A DNA stretch of 64,000 nt. It comes from Pempheris klunzingeri. Taxonomy: Eukaryota > Chordata > Actinopteri > Acropomatiformes > Pempheridae. The notes under the pieces were generated by a model. It had not been told where the DNA came from. It did no database searches and saw nothing but the letters and a program-made list of their open reading frames with translations. The stretch's first letter is position 1. Every line of letters begins with the position of its first letter. Location of the stretch: the NCBI RefSeq assembly GCF_042242105.1, contig NC_092032.1, positions 13,689,915 to 13,753,914 on the forward strand, read 5' to 3'. Of the stretch, positions 34,471 through 49,032 are shown piece after piece. The translations under genes were made by a program, and so were the position numbers.

Positions 34471-34484
34471 CCCCCGCGCGGGGG
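34471..34484. other. 14-bp perfect GC palindrome
   Basis: CCCCCGCGCGGGGG is fully self-complementary, inside a CpG-poor intron. No associated gene feature is evident. Confidence 0.8.
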
Positions 34485-37400
34485 CCAAGGGCAAATCCAC
34501 CACCAGCCAAACAAATACAAAAGCCCGGAAAGGGGGCGGTCAGTATGGGGGAACATTGACAGCTGAGCCCAGCTGCACTGTGTTTGGGATGAGGGTCTGC
34601 CAGAGGGGAGAGGGCAGAGAATAGTGAACAGAGAAGAGGAGCTGAACAAGACTGGAGAGGAGGAGGAGGAGGAGGAGAGCTGAGGGAAAATCAGAGAGTT
34701 ACTGTCCCGCTCCGTCTGCTCGCTCTCTGTCCATTTGTCCGTCTCTCCCTCTCTCTCTCTCTCAACACATACACAAACACACACGCACAGAGAACCAGCT
34801 GGAGTCCTTTGTGATAGCGTCACCATAGCGACCATAGCAACATGAAGTTTGCCGGGAGGTTTGGCGTTTTACAGCAGCAAGCAGAAGGGAGCTTCTGTTG
34901 GCCATTTGTTTACCTTGACAGGGTACAATGCAGCTGCACTGACACTCACCTAAACACCAGCCAGCGAGAAAACAAAGCAGGAATAAAGAGTCGCAGCTAG
35001 CGCAACTTAAAAATCAAATTAACGCCAGGATAACAGCACAGTGAGAGCAACTGAGCGCCATCTTGCCGCAAATGAGTATCTAATAATGTTTCTAGCCCTG
35101 AATGTTGGCTTTGTGCAGCTGAATATAAACTCCACCAACCAGTTTGTCTTGGATCCTTTTCAAAAAAGCTCGTCAGTGGGTCATGAGATGACAATAACCT
35201 GAAAGGTTTACACCATGTGATGCTGCACTACTGTTGTGAACAACAATGCAGCAATACACGACACATCCTAAAGGACTCAACACAGCCTCCATTATGCTTT
35301 AAAACTGTACAAACAATCCTTGAGTTACGGAGTATTTTGATGTGTTAAAATAACTTAGCAGATTTGTTGCGTATCACATATTCCTGCTTATCAGCTAACA
35401 TGGCAGAGACACAACAAACCCTGCACACACTGTATACAATGGTCCTTTAAAAGTCCTCTGACAGCCCTCTGAGTCACCTGAAAGTCTCCCAGAAACCCTC
35501 ATATCAGTCTACGACTCTGAGCCACCAGAGGTCAGAGGTCACCAGAGAGGGTTTCTGCTCTCCAGATGCCTGAACTCTCTCAGACACAATAGCTCACTGT
35601 GTGCGCCTGTGTGTGTGTGTATGTGTGAGCATGAGGGGAAGGTGGCAGTCTGCCTTTTAAAGGAGTATATTTAGCTTGTCTGGGAGGGAGTTTTTAGTGC
35701 AAATGGCACCAGTGCTGTAAACATTCTGCACTGACAGCAGCATTTAAGTTGTTGTTTTTCTTGATTTAAACATAAGTATGCATATCAGCATGGAACATTT
35801 GTTAAATGTGCCTCCGGTGTCCTCAGACCAACAGTGCTATCAACAAAGCCGTGTGCTCCGTGCGCCCCTTTTGACAGAAACCCATGTCAACAGTGGGTAA
35901 CTGCTCTGGCAGGCTTGCGTCTCCTGAATGACTAGATAAGACTGTGTTTACAACTGTCAGCCACAGCTAAATCTGGCAGGCAGCTGCTCCCTGTTAGGCA
36001 ATAGATTCACTTCACTTAACCCACTTCGTGTGCTTCAAGTTCAAATAGAGAGCCTGGTTACCTGCATACCTCTTTTATGGCCTGACGTGCTCCTCGCCCT
36101 GTCAATCAGTGACAGGCAGGGAGAGACATGCTGAGGCGGGGAAATAAAAATCGAGAGTACATTTTCAAAACAGTATATAACACGTTTTAGTGTTCTCTAG
36201 TTCCCTGCTACTTTGAAGGCCGAGGGTTTAGAAGTTAACCAATGAAGTGGGCAGAGAACTCACTCATGAAATATGCAAGTCTCCAAATAATTAACATTTA
36301 CTCCAACAGCAGTGTAACTGTCAGCGTCAATACTGTAAATAGCAGCTAGATGACAGATGATTGACGCTGCCAAGTTAATCGTCCATGCTTTGGCATAAAT
36401 ATGTAATCCCAAAGTTCCTCCCTGTACAGTATTGAAGCATGTGAGCTAATCTCCTGAAGACTTTTCTTACATGAAGGGGGTTTTCTCATTAGACCTGCCC
36501 TGTGACGGCTCCAGGCAGTTTCCATTGTTCTCTGCTGCTCTTTGGCAAGGGCTTTACTCTGACTAGTGCACAACCACATGAAGAGACACATCAGTCTTTT
36601 GTTTCTGTCCAAAAGACCTGCCTGCAGGGGGGTTGAAAGAGTGAGCGCCGTCACTCAACATAAGAGGAGAAAGAGTAAAGAGGTAAAGATAAAGAAAGAA
36701 TAATAGGAAGAGAGGTGAGAAGAGGGAGGAGAGGAAAGGGGATTGGACGGAGGAGAAGTTTGCAGTGCTGTTTCCTCCAGTTCCTGTACATTCCAGCTGC
36801 TTCGTGGGGCATAAACCTGAGCATTAGCCCTAACGCTAAAGCTAACACGCCCACACATCTCACGCATGCTTTCACTGCACTCATTTCCCACAGAATTGCT
36901 CACCGACTGACTGAGACCTTAAGAGTAGACTGGCTTGCTGTGCGGAGTGACACATCACATGTGCTGGCAATGACAGCATGGGCAACTGAAACACGTCGCG
37001 GCATACCTAAAAACGGAATCATGTAGCTGGGGGAGATAAATTAGTCATGAAGTGGAACTGGCTTTGTGATTGAGCACTGAGTACTCCACATAAATCCCAG
37101 AATATGTAACTTGTAAAAGTCAAGCAAACAGAAATAAGACAGAGTGAAAGAAGAAGAGATTACAGAGTCATGATGGTGGCATTTTGTGTAGCTAAGTGGA
37201 TAATACAGGCCACTTAGGCCAGTGACTGCTAAGCTAAAAATACTCATAACAACACAGCAATGTTGCCACCACACTGTGTCCAAGTGCGAAAGACAACTCC
37301 CTGATAAAACATGACAGACTGTCCACAAGAACTGAAAGTGTGCTGAGTTACCACCGAGTGCAGGAAAACATAACCGCAGCCTGGGGAGTAATGGACGAAA

Positions 37401-38845
37401 CGGCAAACACTCACTGAGACAGACAAAAAAACGAGAGGCTAACACACACACACACACAAAAATCAGCCTTAACTGAGTGGGCTGGAACACAATGCCGATG
37501 TCATGTCATTACATGAAGGATCACTGCTTGCTGCAGCTGCTATTTACATATAAATGCAGCAGAATGTGGTCAAAAGTTCACTTCTTCTTTCAGTGGTTTG
37601 CATGCAATGAACACTCTGGGGATTAACTCCAAGAAGCAAGAAAAGAAAACAGTCATAACCTGATTCATAAAATGACTGGGCACAAAAAGTAACAGGAAAG
37701 CTGGCTGACGGCTTTTACAAGCGTTTGAGTTTACTCTTCCAGGAATGCCGTGAAACATCAGCGTCGAGTGTTGTTTCACAGTCCTGTTTTTTTTTTTTTT
37801 TTTTTTCCCCTCGCATTCCTTCCCCCTTTCCCCCTGTTTGACGTTCTTTGTCCTGACCACTTGCACATGGAGGCGAAAGGAGACACTGGCGGCTTAATCC
37901 ACCGCCAGAGGCATGCTAAAGCCATCTGGGCCCAAAACCAAACGTAAGGCCTTCTGCGTCTCCTATATGAGAGGAGGAGCGGGGCAGGCAGGGGAGGACG
38001 GGTGGAGAGAAGGAGATGGAAAGTTATGAGAGAGAAAGAGGAAAATGAGAGAAAAAAGAGGGGGAGACAGAAAGGTAGGAGGTACAAGGGAGGCTAAAGG
38101 GGGATTTGGAACAAGAACCAGGCTACACTGACGCACACTGTCTTTTGTGGTTTCCAGTCCTGACCCTCTGACCCTATACATCCTGTTGAAGGGGTGGAGG
38201 AGGCGGAGGGAAAGACGAGATGGCAGCTATAGGCACTGGCTGCATGTGTGTGCGTCTGTGCGTGTCCAGAGTGACGGGTAATGCAGACAGCATGTATCAG
38301 GGTAAATATGAATATCTGAGTTGATACCGAGGGGCTCTATCTGTCTCGAAGGTGTGACTTTTCACACCCCTCGTGCCTCTCTTCCAATGTGTTTACATCC
38401 ACTCCCTGCAGAATCTTGCGGGGGAGGAACAATGGTCTCTCCAACATTCCCACTCTCCTGCCGAGAGCACTCGTTTGTCTCCTGCATTCCTTTGCCCATT
38501 CATCTATTCCTCTCTCCCCTCCTGGATAGAAAAAAAAAAACTCCTGCTACTCTTTACATGGGGGAGGGGTCTGAGTGTGCGTCTTAAAAACCTCTGAGTG
38601 GAATCAGTCCCCCTTGAACCTCCCCCTCCTCCCCTTTCTTCCCCCGTTTTACTTGGTTAGTGAAGCAGCAAAGCTCAAAGAATGGGAGGAGAAAGAGGAG
38701 ATGCATTCTTTCTCTCCCTCTCGCTGTCTCTCAGTGTGTATCGGGGGTGAGCTGTGGCTTATTTTTAATGACTGGTTGAAAAAAAAAATAAAAGAGGGAG
38801 GGCTGGGACTCTTCCTCGCCGGCCGCTTGCACACAGGCTCAGTTA

Positions 38846-38847
<2 letters not shown>

Positions 38848-38881
<34 letters not shown>
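38848..38881. repeat. (AC)n microsatellite, about 17 units
   Basis: A perfect AC run in the 21-kb DLGAP1 intron. Confidence 0.95.
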
Positions 38882-38882
<1 letters not shown>

Positions 38883-41058
38883 CTGTAGCAGAGTCTGGGA
38901 CTTTCACAGAGAAGTCTTTAATTTGCACTGGGGCCTTGCCTCCCACACTGCACAGCCCAAACCACCCACTTACAGCCATGCACCATTCCTCAGACTAACT
39001 TCAACATATTCCCTCCCTTCTTCTTGAACAGTGAAAGCAACATGAACTCTCAATCACACAGTTTAACTGTCAAGTCTAAAAACTTCAAATACTCTATCAG
39101 GAGAACAGAGTAAAAAGCATGCTTATCTTTGTATTTCATCTTTCCCTGAAAAAACAACAACAGTCTCCTTAGGAGAGATTTAACTCCTCCAATGTTTTTC
39201 AGCCACTGTGGGCTTTGAGTTTGCGGGCCCTGCCTTGCCCAGCTTTAGCATGCAGGAGCCATGAGGATCATCTACAGTCAACACTGAGGAAATCCTTTCG
39301 GGGCTTTGCTTTTCCTTTGCTTCCTTCTGATGCCAAAACACAGACAGGAAGAGCAAAAGGGGAGGAGTGGGCCAGCGCCTACCTGACAGAGCAGCCCCTG
39401 TCCACTTGATCAGACACGCCAAATGTGCTATTTACATCTTGACATTTGGGAAAGTAATCCTCAAAGTAATCTACAGTTCCCTTCTTTTTAGCAGCAAACT
39501 GGTGTATGTGTTGTTGCTGCAGAGTGGGGGACAGCAGGGGTCTACTGCCGCAGCCATTCTTTGTGTTTGCCGTAGCCCTGTCAGCTCCCCCCCTCTCGCC
39601 TGTCTTTTTTCAAACTGAGACCAAGAGGAGAGGAATGAATGACATTCTCTTGCCTGCACTTCCTGTGTCAAAAGATATCCAAACGCCCCTCTTCCTCCCT
39701 AAATGGCTATAATCAAAGCATTCCAGGCCATAAGACGCTGACACCAATTAAGTCGTAAGTAAATCTAAACACCTAGCAGCCACTAACCAAAGCTTTAGGT
39801 CCTGCAGATTTATCCTACTGACTTTTATTCTGCTTTAGAGCATGTCCAGACAGAAAATCACTGTTGATTCAGGTCATTGGCATACATAATGACATACTAT
39901 GCGTATTGTGATATAGCAATTTCTGCAGAAATATTCAGCAAGTGCCTACAGGTGCAATTCATCTGAGTACTTAGGATCACATTGCATCAGAGCATTGCAT
40001 TACAGATCTTTGGGCCATATTCAACACCTACAGGTTGGACCAGGTTGCACAAATTAGATTGGCAGCAAAATTGAAAGCTGCTGAGGCTATGATGACATCT
40101 AGTGAAAGATTTCATATTGCAAGTGAGGAATTTTCTCTTATCCTTGTTTATGCTGAGATCACAAAACATGACTTTCTTCAAATTGAATTCAACACCAGGA
40201 ACACAAGAATTACCAAGAAAACTGAAGCTTATGCATATAATAACAAATAAACCTGCAACTGCACAAGCTGGAATAACAGGTAGTAAATCCACAGATGCTT
40301 TCGAACTAAATTCAATTTCTCTGCATCTGCTCATCTGATGACTAACACCCTTAAGCTGACACTGAGCCAAACGAAAGAGATGCTGAGTGTTTTTTCCCTC
40401 ATCTCAGTGAAAGAGCGACAGTGCAAGTTCCCACTGGCTTGCATTCTCAGACAGTCGTGACAGGATGAAGTAATTACTGAGTGGTTGACACACCAGCATG
40501 GCGAGGATTTATCTCCTCCAGGAAGAGAGATAGCCAAATCACAGTTTACCCACATCCAGCTCTCAGTTCGGGCTTGATCCCACAGCTGCAAACGGAGAAG
40601 CCACACACAGACACTTTGACACTGTACAGTCACATGCGAGCACGCGCACACACCCCCATGCTCAGACGCTCCATCGAGGTACGACTGCCTGCCACAACTG
40701 GAGTCTTTCTCCTCTCTGTTCCACATGCATGCGGTGGGTGTGCTAGTGTGTCACCACATGCCTCGACCCAGCCCTCGTTTCCTGTCAAACACACCTACTA
40801 GCACCATCAAAGAGTGTGGAATGACAGCATTATGCAGGTGTGTGTGTGAGAGAGAGCAACAGAGAGAATCAGAAAGACAGATGACACCAGAGCACTGTTT
40901 AATTTACATCCCCTCTTTGAATAATAATTCCACCTTAGAGGATGGCAGCTTTGATCCACTGACACACAGGTGTATCTCGCATGCAGCGGCATACGTTGCT
41001 AAGGCAGGGGTTTATCGGCCCCTGTAATTAAAGCCAGAGCAGGAAATAGAGAACTATC

Positions 41059-41091
41059 TGTGTGTGTGTGTGTGTTTCTGTGTGTGTGTGT
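41059..41091. repeat. Interrupted (TG)n microsatellite
   Basis: Two TG runs separated by TTTC, in the 21-kb DLGAP1 intron. Confidence 0.85.
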
Positions 41092-43198
41092 TTCCGTGTG
41101 ACCGAGGAACAGACAAGACAGGAGGGATTGATGGAGCTCAAAGAATTCCTGCACAATGTCCTTAGCAAACATCGTCTGATCTCCGTGTCTCTCAGGCACA
41201 CATCAAGCATGAACGTCATGATTCACAGGTTCAGTATCTCACACAGTCATTTCTACCTCTTTACCTCTAACTCTTGTCTCTAACTCTTTCTGTCCTCTAG
41301 ACACATACACAAACACAGTGGAAGCACCGATAAGACACACAATGTGCCTTAAATAAAGTCTGACAGCAAAACCAAGAGATAAAACTTGTGAGTTGGCCCA
41401 TACACTGAGAGCCACTGCTGTGGAGAAACATCTGAAGGCGAACTTGATGGATTTTAAAAAAGGGGATGCAGCTCCCTCTAGTGGCAAAAAAACAAAACTG
41501 AAAAAGAGAATAACTACAGCAAATCCATTTTCACAGTGAAGCCTGATTGAACAAAGTTATACTTTAAAAATTTGTTAATCTGTTGGATTTAATATCCCAG
41601 ATATCTAATTCACACTTAAATGAAATTTCGTAGAGAAAATTATTTTTGGATGAACTAACGCCTTCTGTCAGCCTGACAGGATGCCATCACAGTGGTGTAG
41701 TAAGTGAGTTTAACTTTGCTTGATATTGTCATTTTCACTGGGAACTATGCAAGATTTTAGTACAGTAAAAACAGAAATTGATGAAATACTGACTGCGCTT
41801 TTTTTCATGCAAAACTGAAGTCAGCCAGTAACAAGCCTGGAAGATGAGGAAAAAGCCCTTCATCAGGATAAACTACAGGATTTCAGCATGTTTTCTTTGT
41901 TCTGCTGTTGGGTGCACAATTAATTTGAAAATTTTGCACACAAACATATTATTTGAATACACCAAGCAATATATAATGTTAAAATGTTGTGTATTTCATT
42001 TGGTTTTGGATATGTGTACTAAGATGTCTTTTTGAGGTTTGATTTTGCTGGTTAGAAGTGATGTCTTGTAATCCCATGTGGGATGAGCCAAATATTTGGC
42101 TTGAGATCAAAATGAAATATAACTAAGTTCAGAATAGACATTTAGTCTCTGAGTTTCTCAGCATTGCATCAGAAATTGGCCAGATATAAGCAGCATTTGC
42201 ATCAAACCGACGCCAGCATGTACAGATATTGACAAGTTTGTAAAAACTGGAAGCCGCATTTCCTGTTATTTTTTGTGCCAACTCATTTTAGGAGCCAAGG
42301 TGTTTTTTCAGGCTGCTTGTACCATCCAAACTCTCTCTTCTGTTAGGAGAAGTTTTACATGAAATGCTAAGATTTATTTATATGATGGTAACTTAACTAG
42401 GGTTTTATATTCATATTCAGCACAGGTAAAAACATGCAATGCGTATTCATAGAAAGAACCCAGTAATTGTGTTGGTGAGTGAGGACGGCCTCCTCTCTGA
42501 GGCTCCATAGTGCTTCATAGCTTAGAGCGGAGCGGTTTTAATTAACGACTATATTTTCACCTGACCTCTTTATCTTTGTTCTTTTGTCCATGTTCTGCCT
42601 TTTATGCGGATTACTAGAAAGTTGGAATTAGCTTTCCCCACAGCACAGAGGAATTACGAGGCTGCTGAAAAAAGGAGGATGAAAGGCCAGAAGTGAGTAA
42701 AGAAAAAGTTGGTGAGTGAGAGAAACACTAAATATGAGGGGAAATTTTAGTGAAATACATCAGATCAAAAGACACTTTGTTTGTGTTTAACATCTGACCC
42801 TCATCATTCTTACACAGCTTTGTTTTTAGCACCCACGAGCCGTGAAGACTGTGTTTTATGAGCTGCCTGTGATCACATCTCTATCCACAATTACTGTAAA
42901 TGCGAACATCTCATATCTTCACTAGATGACTGAGATGAAAGTTCTGAAAAAACAACTTGAAAAACAGAAGCAGAAGTCTGAGCATCTGTTGATGAGTGTT
43001 GCTATGACTGGATTATTGACATGTGCATGATCGAGACAGAGAAAGAGGGGGAGACACGTAAGAGGATGTGCTTTGGCAATAGTGACTTTGTAGTGAGAGT
43101 GAGAGAGTGGATTTTTCTGTCTTTGGACAGAGCCTGTCCACCTGTTTAGGCTAAACTAACCGCCTCCTGACTGCAGCCTTATTTATAATAATCACATA

Positions 43199-43282
43199 TG
43201 AGAGTGGTATCGGCCTTTTCATTGAACTCTCTGTAAGAAAGCTAAGATGCATGTTTTCTAGAACGTGGAACTATTCCTTTAA
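43199..43282. mobile_element. Truncated copy of the TIR element family (right end)
   Basis: GAGAGTGGTATCGGCC, then AAGAAAGCTAA and the end GGAACTATTCCTTTAA, match the right-hand organisation of the element family at 1448-1856. Only about 85 bp is retained. Confidence 0.55.
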
Positions 43283-45239
43283 ACTTACATCAGTTTTTCT
43301 GTGTAAAGTTAAACCACAAATGCATCATCACCTGATGATTTTAGGAAGTCTGTCTAGCCAAGTGTTAAAATGTAACCACACACATTCACTTTTAGTACTG
43401 AAACACTTTATCAAGCAAAGATTCTATGCTTTAAAATGACCTTGCCTGCTGGGAACAGTCATTCCTAAAACCTTTTAGCAGTTTAAATGCCAATACATTT
43501 AAACAGCTGGCACTACAAAATATGCTTGCCCTTGAGAAAACATTTCTCAGGATAAATCTTAAGCCTGCACTGATGGGTTGGAACCATTTGTGAATGAATC
43601 TGAGGGAAACCAATGGTCCCTGCGGGTAAACTAGGTAAAGCTAAGAAACTAATGGGATTCAGCAGGGAAACAAATGACTGTATGGCATCAGCACAAAAAC
43701 AGAAAAACGCATTTAATAAAAAGAAATTGATTGTGTAGAGTGTAAACTATTTTATCACTATTTTAGTAGCTTATTGATTTTAAGTGTTAGACACAGACAC
43801 ATTGTGCAAATAAGCAAATAAAGTTTAAACATAACATGAAGTATTATAAATAAAGAACTGTTATGTTCTACTAACGCACTCTTAAACTTGCATTGGTTTT
43901 ATTTATGGCTTGATAATTTACACTTCCTGGATGAAGGTGTCAACAGCTGAGCTCTCACTAACTCATATTCAGGACGGCCTCTGTTATTTACATGATACAA
44001 ACATAATCCCACATGACTGCGGCCTACTTGGACCACCAGAGACATACATGTTCAGTATGTGTGTGTCCATGTTGTGCTCAGGAGGGTCTTAGAGGCTCGT
44101 CCAGGAATAGAAAGCGGAAAGCTGGTAGGTGAGCGGGGAGGCGGCATAGCTGGCATCGGTGGCAGGCATGAACTGGAGTGTGTGTGCGTGACTCACTGAA
44201 ACACAGATGGTTGGTTGGAGACATGGGGCCACAGACTGCTCGTCTGTCACACAGTAGGGTGTCAGGGGCCCTCTATCTACCCCAGCAGGCCTCGAACTGG
44301 TAAGTGGCACCACTGATCTTATTTCCCATAAGGCCTGTGGGGTTCAGCATCTCTGCCCTCTGGATGCTCACTTTAACGAGCGCAGAAGTCTGAGATGAAC
44401 CCGCATGAACTCCAGATCCAGAGGGGCCTGACCTAAATAACTGGACCCTGCGGAGACGTGTGTTGTGATGCTGTGCCAGGCGTTGCTGAGTGTGATGCAG
44501 GCCACACCTGTCGTCCTCCCATCAGAGATACGATACCAAAATAGACCTGGAGCTGGAAGGTGTTCAACATTTCCCGGCTACCATGAGTGGAGGGGAAAGC
44601 AAATAACATGTAGGTTAATCTCCGTGTGCTCGCATGGGCCCCAGTTTGGAGGGAAAAGAAGTCGCAGAGGAAAAGCTGAAAGTTTGTTTAATAGCGGCCA
44701 CTGGCCACGAATTACTCCACAGAGGGAAAATATTAGAAAAGTTTAGTTTGCAATTTAAATGTTATCAATTTAACATAATTTTAAAAGATTAAACTATTTA
44801 TTCTTGGTTAGGAAATGTCACGATCAGACTTTTTTGTACTTCACATGCTAAGGCAACTAATGGTGATGTTGTTCATGTTTAATGTTTTAATTTGTATTTT
44901 TATTTAGTGTTAGCAAATTAAGACATTTCGCCCATTTTCATGTGAAGCATGAATAAGCAGAAAGCATGGGATGGGCACTGATTGTGTCACTGTCAAGCGA
45001 CTCATTATATACATACAGCTTCCGTCAGGACCTTCAAATTAAAGGCCAGTGACGCATTTAAAAAAAAAAAATTCACGCGTATACAGCCTATTGTTTTTGC
45101 TGGCCTGACGCGGACTACTTTATTTTAGGCTAGTGTTGCTAGCCTATAACTAACCGTGTCTAAATTCAATTATAGTGGGACAAGTCCAGCACATGTGTTC
45201 TGCTTTGAGACAGATACAATTATAATCTGGCGTCTCTCT

Positions 45240-45620
45240 AGTTCTAGCGTCTTCCACCCTCCCTACCCCGGACAAATGTGGCTTTTATTCTGAAGGCGGC
45301 ACCCCCTGACTTCCTGCCTCTGGCTCTCCCGACGCAGCTCTCCATCGGTCATCATGCCTCGCTCACAAACGTCGGAGAAACACAACAGCGGCTTTTACTC
45401 ACAAAGGCGAATCCAGTAGTCACACATGCCGAGCAGCGCGCTGTACAGACACTGAGGAAGCGACATGAAGGCTGCCAGAGGTCCGCGACACTGTGAGCCT
45501 GGCTGGGATGACAGCAGGAGTCCTCTCTCTCCCTCTTTTCCTTCACTCTGACGATATTGGATCTAATGTCAGGATGTGGACGTGCCTTGATCGCACCCCC
45601 CCCCCCCCGCCCTGCTGCAA
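45240..45620. promoter_or_regulatory. CpG-richer block inside the large DLGAP1 intron
   Basis: CpG sites cluster here (CGACGCAGC, CCATCGG, AACGTCGG, AGCAGCGCGC, GTCCGCGACA) compared with the surrounding intron, and a poly-C run lies at 45595-45608. DLGAP1 is known to use several promoters in mammals, so an internal start is possible, but no first exon with a frame leading into residue 572 onward was identified. Confidence 0.3.
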
Positions 45621-47609
45621 CACTTGATTCAGATTCAGCTCTGGGTGGGACAGTCCCGTTCACAGTCATCATCCACTGAACTTCACTTTGCAACTTCCCC
45701 CACTGACTAAGACAGCTTGTGTGTTTAATTTATCATCTGTCACCGACTTTTTAACCTTAAGATTTCGTTTTTGTTGCTATTAGAAGCCAAATCCTACTCA
45801 GGTCATGTGTAACACCAGTTTTTTTTTAGCTATAACAACTCTGTATGTGTGTTTCAAATATCAAATTGATTGTTTAAAAGTTTTTATCACACTAAATTAA
45901 GATCTTTATGTCATTTCAGTGTTTTTCTGTACTACCAAGTGTGTGGTAAATTAAATATATTTTAATCAATTTTGTTTTTTCCCCCCTAAAATAGTCAAAT
46001 TCTGAGATATGTAGCCTGGAAAAATAAACTGGGAAACTAGCTTTTCGAAAAACCCCCTCATGACCTCCCTGTCACAATCTGCTCCTCCTTCCCTCCCCTC
46101 AGCCGCACTATCTCACCCCCCAGCCCTCTCCAGTGCCTGCTCTCTTCTCCCACACCATGTACTTTCTGTCTGGGCAGTGACTTTGCACTATAAATCAATT
46201 TCAAGTTGAAGTTTACTCCTGGAACTCAGCAATTTAAGTGCAGCAAAAACTACGTACTGATATACTTTCTTACTTACTTACTTTTTGGTTCTCAGTACAT
46301 TAAATACAGCTAGAGACTGTCTTGCTCAGTTTAAAACCTACAGCCAACCAGATGTAATTCATAAATGTAGATAGTTTAATCACTGCCATCTTGTGGTTTA
46401 GTAATGCCTAATGTTTTACAGTGGGGATTGCTTCTTGTGACGATCACTGTGTACCTGCTTGGCTTAAAACACTTTTTATAACTCCAACTTAGATCTTTGT
46501 CTAATCCTTTTTATCTTGTGTGAACTTGTAGAACTGATCACCATGTAGATAACATAGCAACATGCAATGGTAACTTGAATGCAATTAAGTCATTACAGGC
46601 GGAGGGATTGTTTACCTTCCTGACCTTGCTCCTAACTCATCACTCTGTTATCAGACTCAATAGGAGAGCAGATGGCCAGGCCCTCAGTAAATGACTGCAG
46701 CAGCATGGTGCAGAGAAACACAGCTCAGGTCACTAACAGTTCTGTCAAACCTAATGCTGCCACGGGGGCCTTTCACCTGTAGTCCTCCTCAAACCCACCT
46801 TGCGAGGGAACCTTCTCAAACCACATGAGAGTTCACAAAGGGAGCCCTAGGGGAGCATTTTTCTTTGCTTTTATAACATATGAGTCATCCTGACATATGA
46901 AAACACATTTCTGCCTTGCTCTTGGAAATTTGCGTGGGCCGGTGAAGGTGTGAGGGGAGATCTGGACAAACGCTCGGCTTGATCTTGATTCTACCAGGCG
47001 TTACTGGTCTGTATCCCTGCCACTTATATTTAGCGCACTGGGAGATCCGAAGATATTTATCCTCACAAGCTATCTCAGACCAGAACTGTTGGAAAAGTGC
47101 CAGTGATGGCAGTGATTGTTGTTAATTGGGTCAAGCTGTCTGGTAGTTTTTTATCCACCCACTCACACAGCTGCTGGAGGATGAAAAGGGCAGAGGAGCA
47201 GTGCTGTGTTACACTGAGCCCCTGGGGGCAGTGTTGTACAGGCTTTACTTTAGCCTGTAGTACTGTACTGTGGATGGAGCTGGGAACACATGGGCCCATT
47301 TGATCTCAAAAAATGAATGCTTGCAAACATTGCAGTGGATTTGATTCGATAAGGTTACTGTTCCAGACTGTGGAGAATATGTGGAGAGTTTTGTTCACAC
47401 AATATACTGAATTTAGGAACTAAATTCAAAATGTGGCCATCTGAAAATCATCAGGAAATTAAAAAAACAAAAATGGTTGGGTTTTTTTTCTGATGACGCT
47501 TTGTTAGTATCTTATAATGTGATGAACTTATACACCCACACCACAGTTACTGTTTGTATTATGTTACGTTTTAAAACTCATACATGTCGTTTTAGAATAA
47601 TTTGTGTGA

Positions 47610-47740
47610 AGACAAGAGTCTTTATGCTAAGCCAAGTTAGTACGCTGCTGTTGGTAGCTTCATACTAAACATACTGACATGAGAGTGGCATCAATCCTCT
47701 CACCTCTAACTCTCAGCAAAATGTCAAACTTTTCCTTTAA
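47610..47740. mobile_element. Truncated copy of the TIR element family (right half)
   Basis: TTTATGCTAAGCCAAGTTAG, CATGAGAGTGGCATCAATCC and the terminal ATGTCAAACTTTTCCTTTAA match the right half of the element at 1448-1856 in the same order. The left inverted repeat is not recognisable. Confidence 0.65.
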
Positions 47741-49011
47741 GAAGTAGGATGTCGTTCGTTGAGTTGTCCCCACCTTTGTCCCCAACTTTGTTTTGGATGG
47801 CGAGCGCAATTAAACAAGGAGTTTCATAACATAATGTGTTCGATGTTTGAACTCATTAGAAGACATGCATTAAACGTACATACAGATGTCGGCTTCTCTT
47901 ACGCCGTTCAGTTCTGCCCATGTAATTACAGCCAGGACATATGAAATTATATACGTCAGAACCTCATGTTCTTTTTGGATTGACTCTAATAATAAAATAA
48001 ATAATCTATAGATGGATAGATAGTTGTTGTAGTTGTATTGATGCTTAAAGAAGGACACTGGCTGAGTGAGAATGCTCTTCTTACCATTATTATTCATATT
48101 GGGTTGCACCAGAAACAACTTCTTGATCTGTATTTGTATATGCTAATTTAAATAGCTGCTTATTTATATCATATTTATCCATAAATTATCTTTGAGAAAG
48201 TGGGCGATCTCAACTGTAATTCTGTGCTTTGGTAAGTATTTCAGACGAGAACAGTGAGAACAAGAGAGAGAAGTGCGACCAGAGCCACTTCAGTGAACTA
48301 AATGAAGAGGTGGTATTCCGCTGAGTGTTTGACAAGACCATCAGCAAAATGAGCCACAAGCATGCCTCAAACGCTTACTTAAGGAAGGCTTTATTGAGCG
48401 CAACGCCTCTGCTCGAGGTTGTAGGAAATTCACAGCCATTAAATTAAACATTGTCCTGTAGCCTATTACAGGAGCAAGGGGAGGGAAGCCACTCTTTTCA
48501 ACCAATCCCTCAGCACCTCTGAAAAATAGATGCTGGGAAAATGAGGCTGGATAATTGACAGCAGGTCAGTGAGCCAGGGAAACGGAGGGTGTGAGGAAGA
48601 AAAACAGAAAGTATGGCACATTTCCCAGACTCACGATCTGTGTGTGTACTCTTTCTAATTGAAGGTCAATTTGTCTTCTTGGTGAAACAACAGGTTGATT
48701 TATCCTTGCACCTAAATGCTGTTGTGAAAAGGCAGGATATCTAGCTGTTGTGTAAGAGGCCAAGGAAGGGGGAAGACAAAGCAGAGTGAAGAGGTGATGA
48801 ATATGTTAACTGGAGACAACACGGGGTGGAGGAGCCAGGGCTTAGAGGCACTAAAATCCTCACATTAACCGATTGCTATGGATTTTCCCAAGCTTTAGAA
48901 AGAGGATCTGCTCTAGATTTTGTTAAACCGATCCAAAGGAGCTGATGTCTAGGCCAACATGTCTGTCCGATGCAATAGTAATATGTGTGTGTGAGTGATT
49001 GCGCGGGTTAG

Positions 49012-49032
49012 CGTGTGTGTGTGTGTGTGTGT
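49012..49032. repeat. (GT)n microsatellite
   Basis: About 10 GT units followed by GCACGCATGCATGC, an alternating purine-pyrimidine run. Confidence 0.9.

Noticed and set aside
45352..45693. A 113-codon minus-strand open frame at the intronic CpG block
   Set aside because: It does not join any DLGAP1 exon in frame by a supported donor and includes a poly-Gly run from the C homopolymer.
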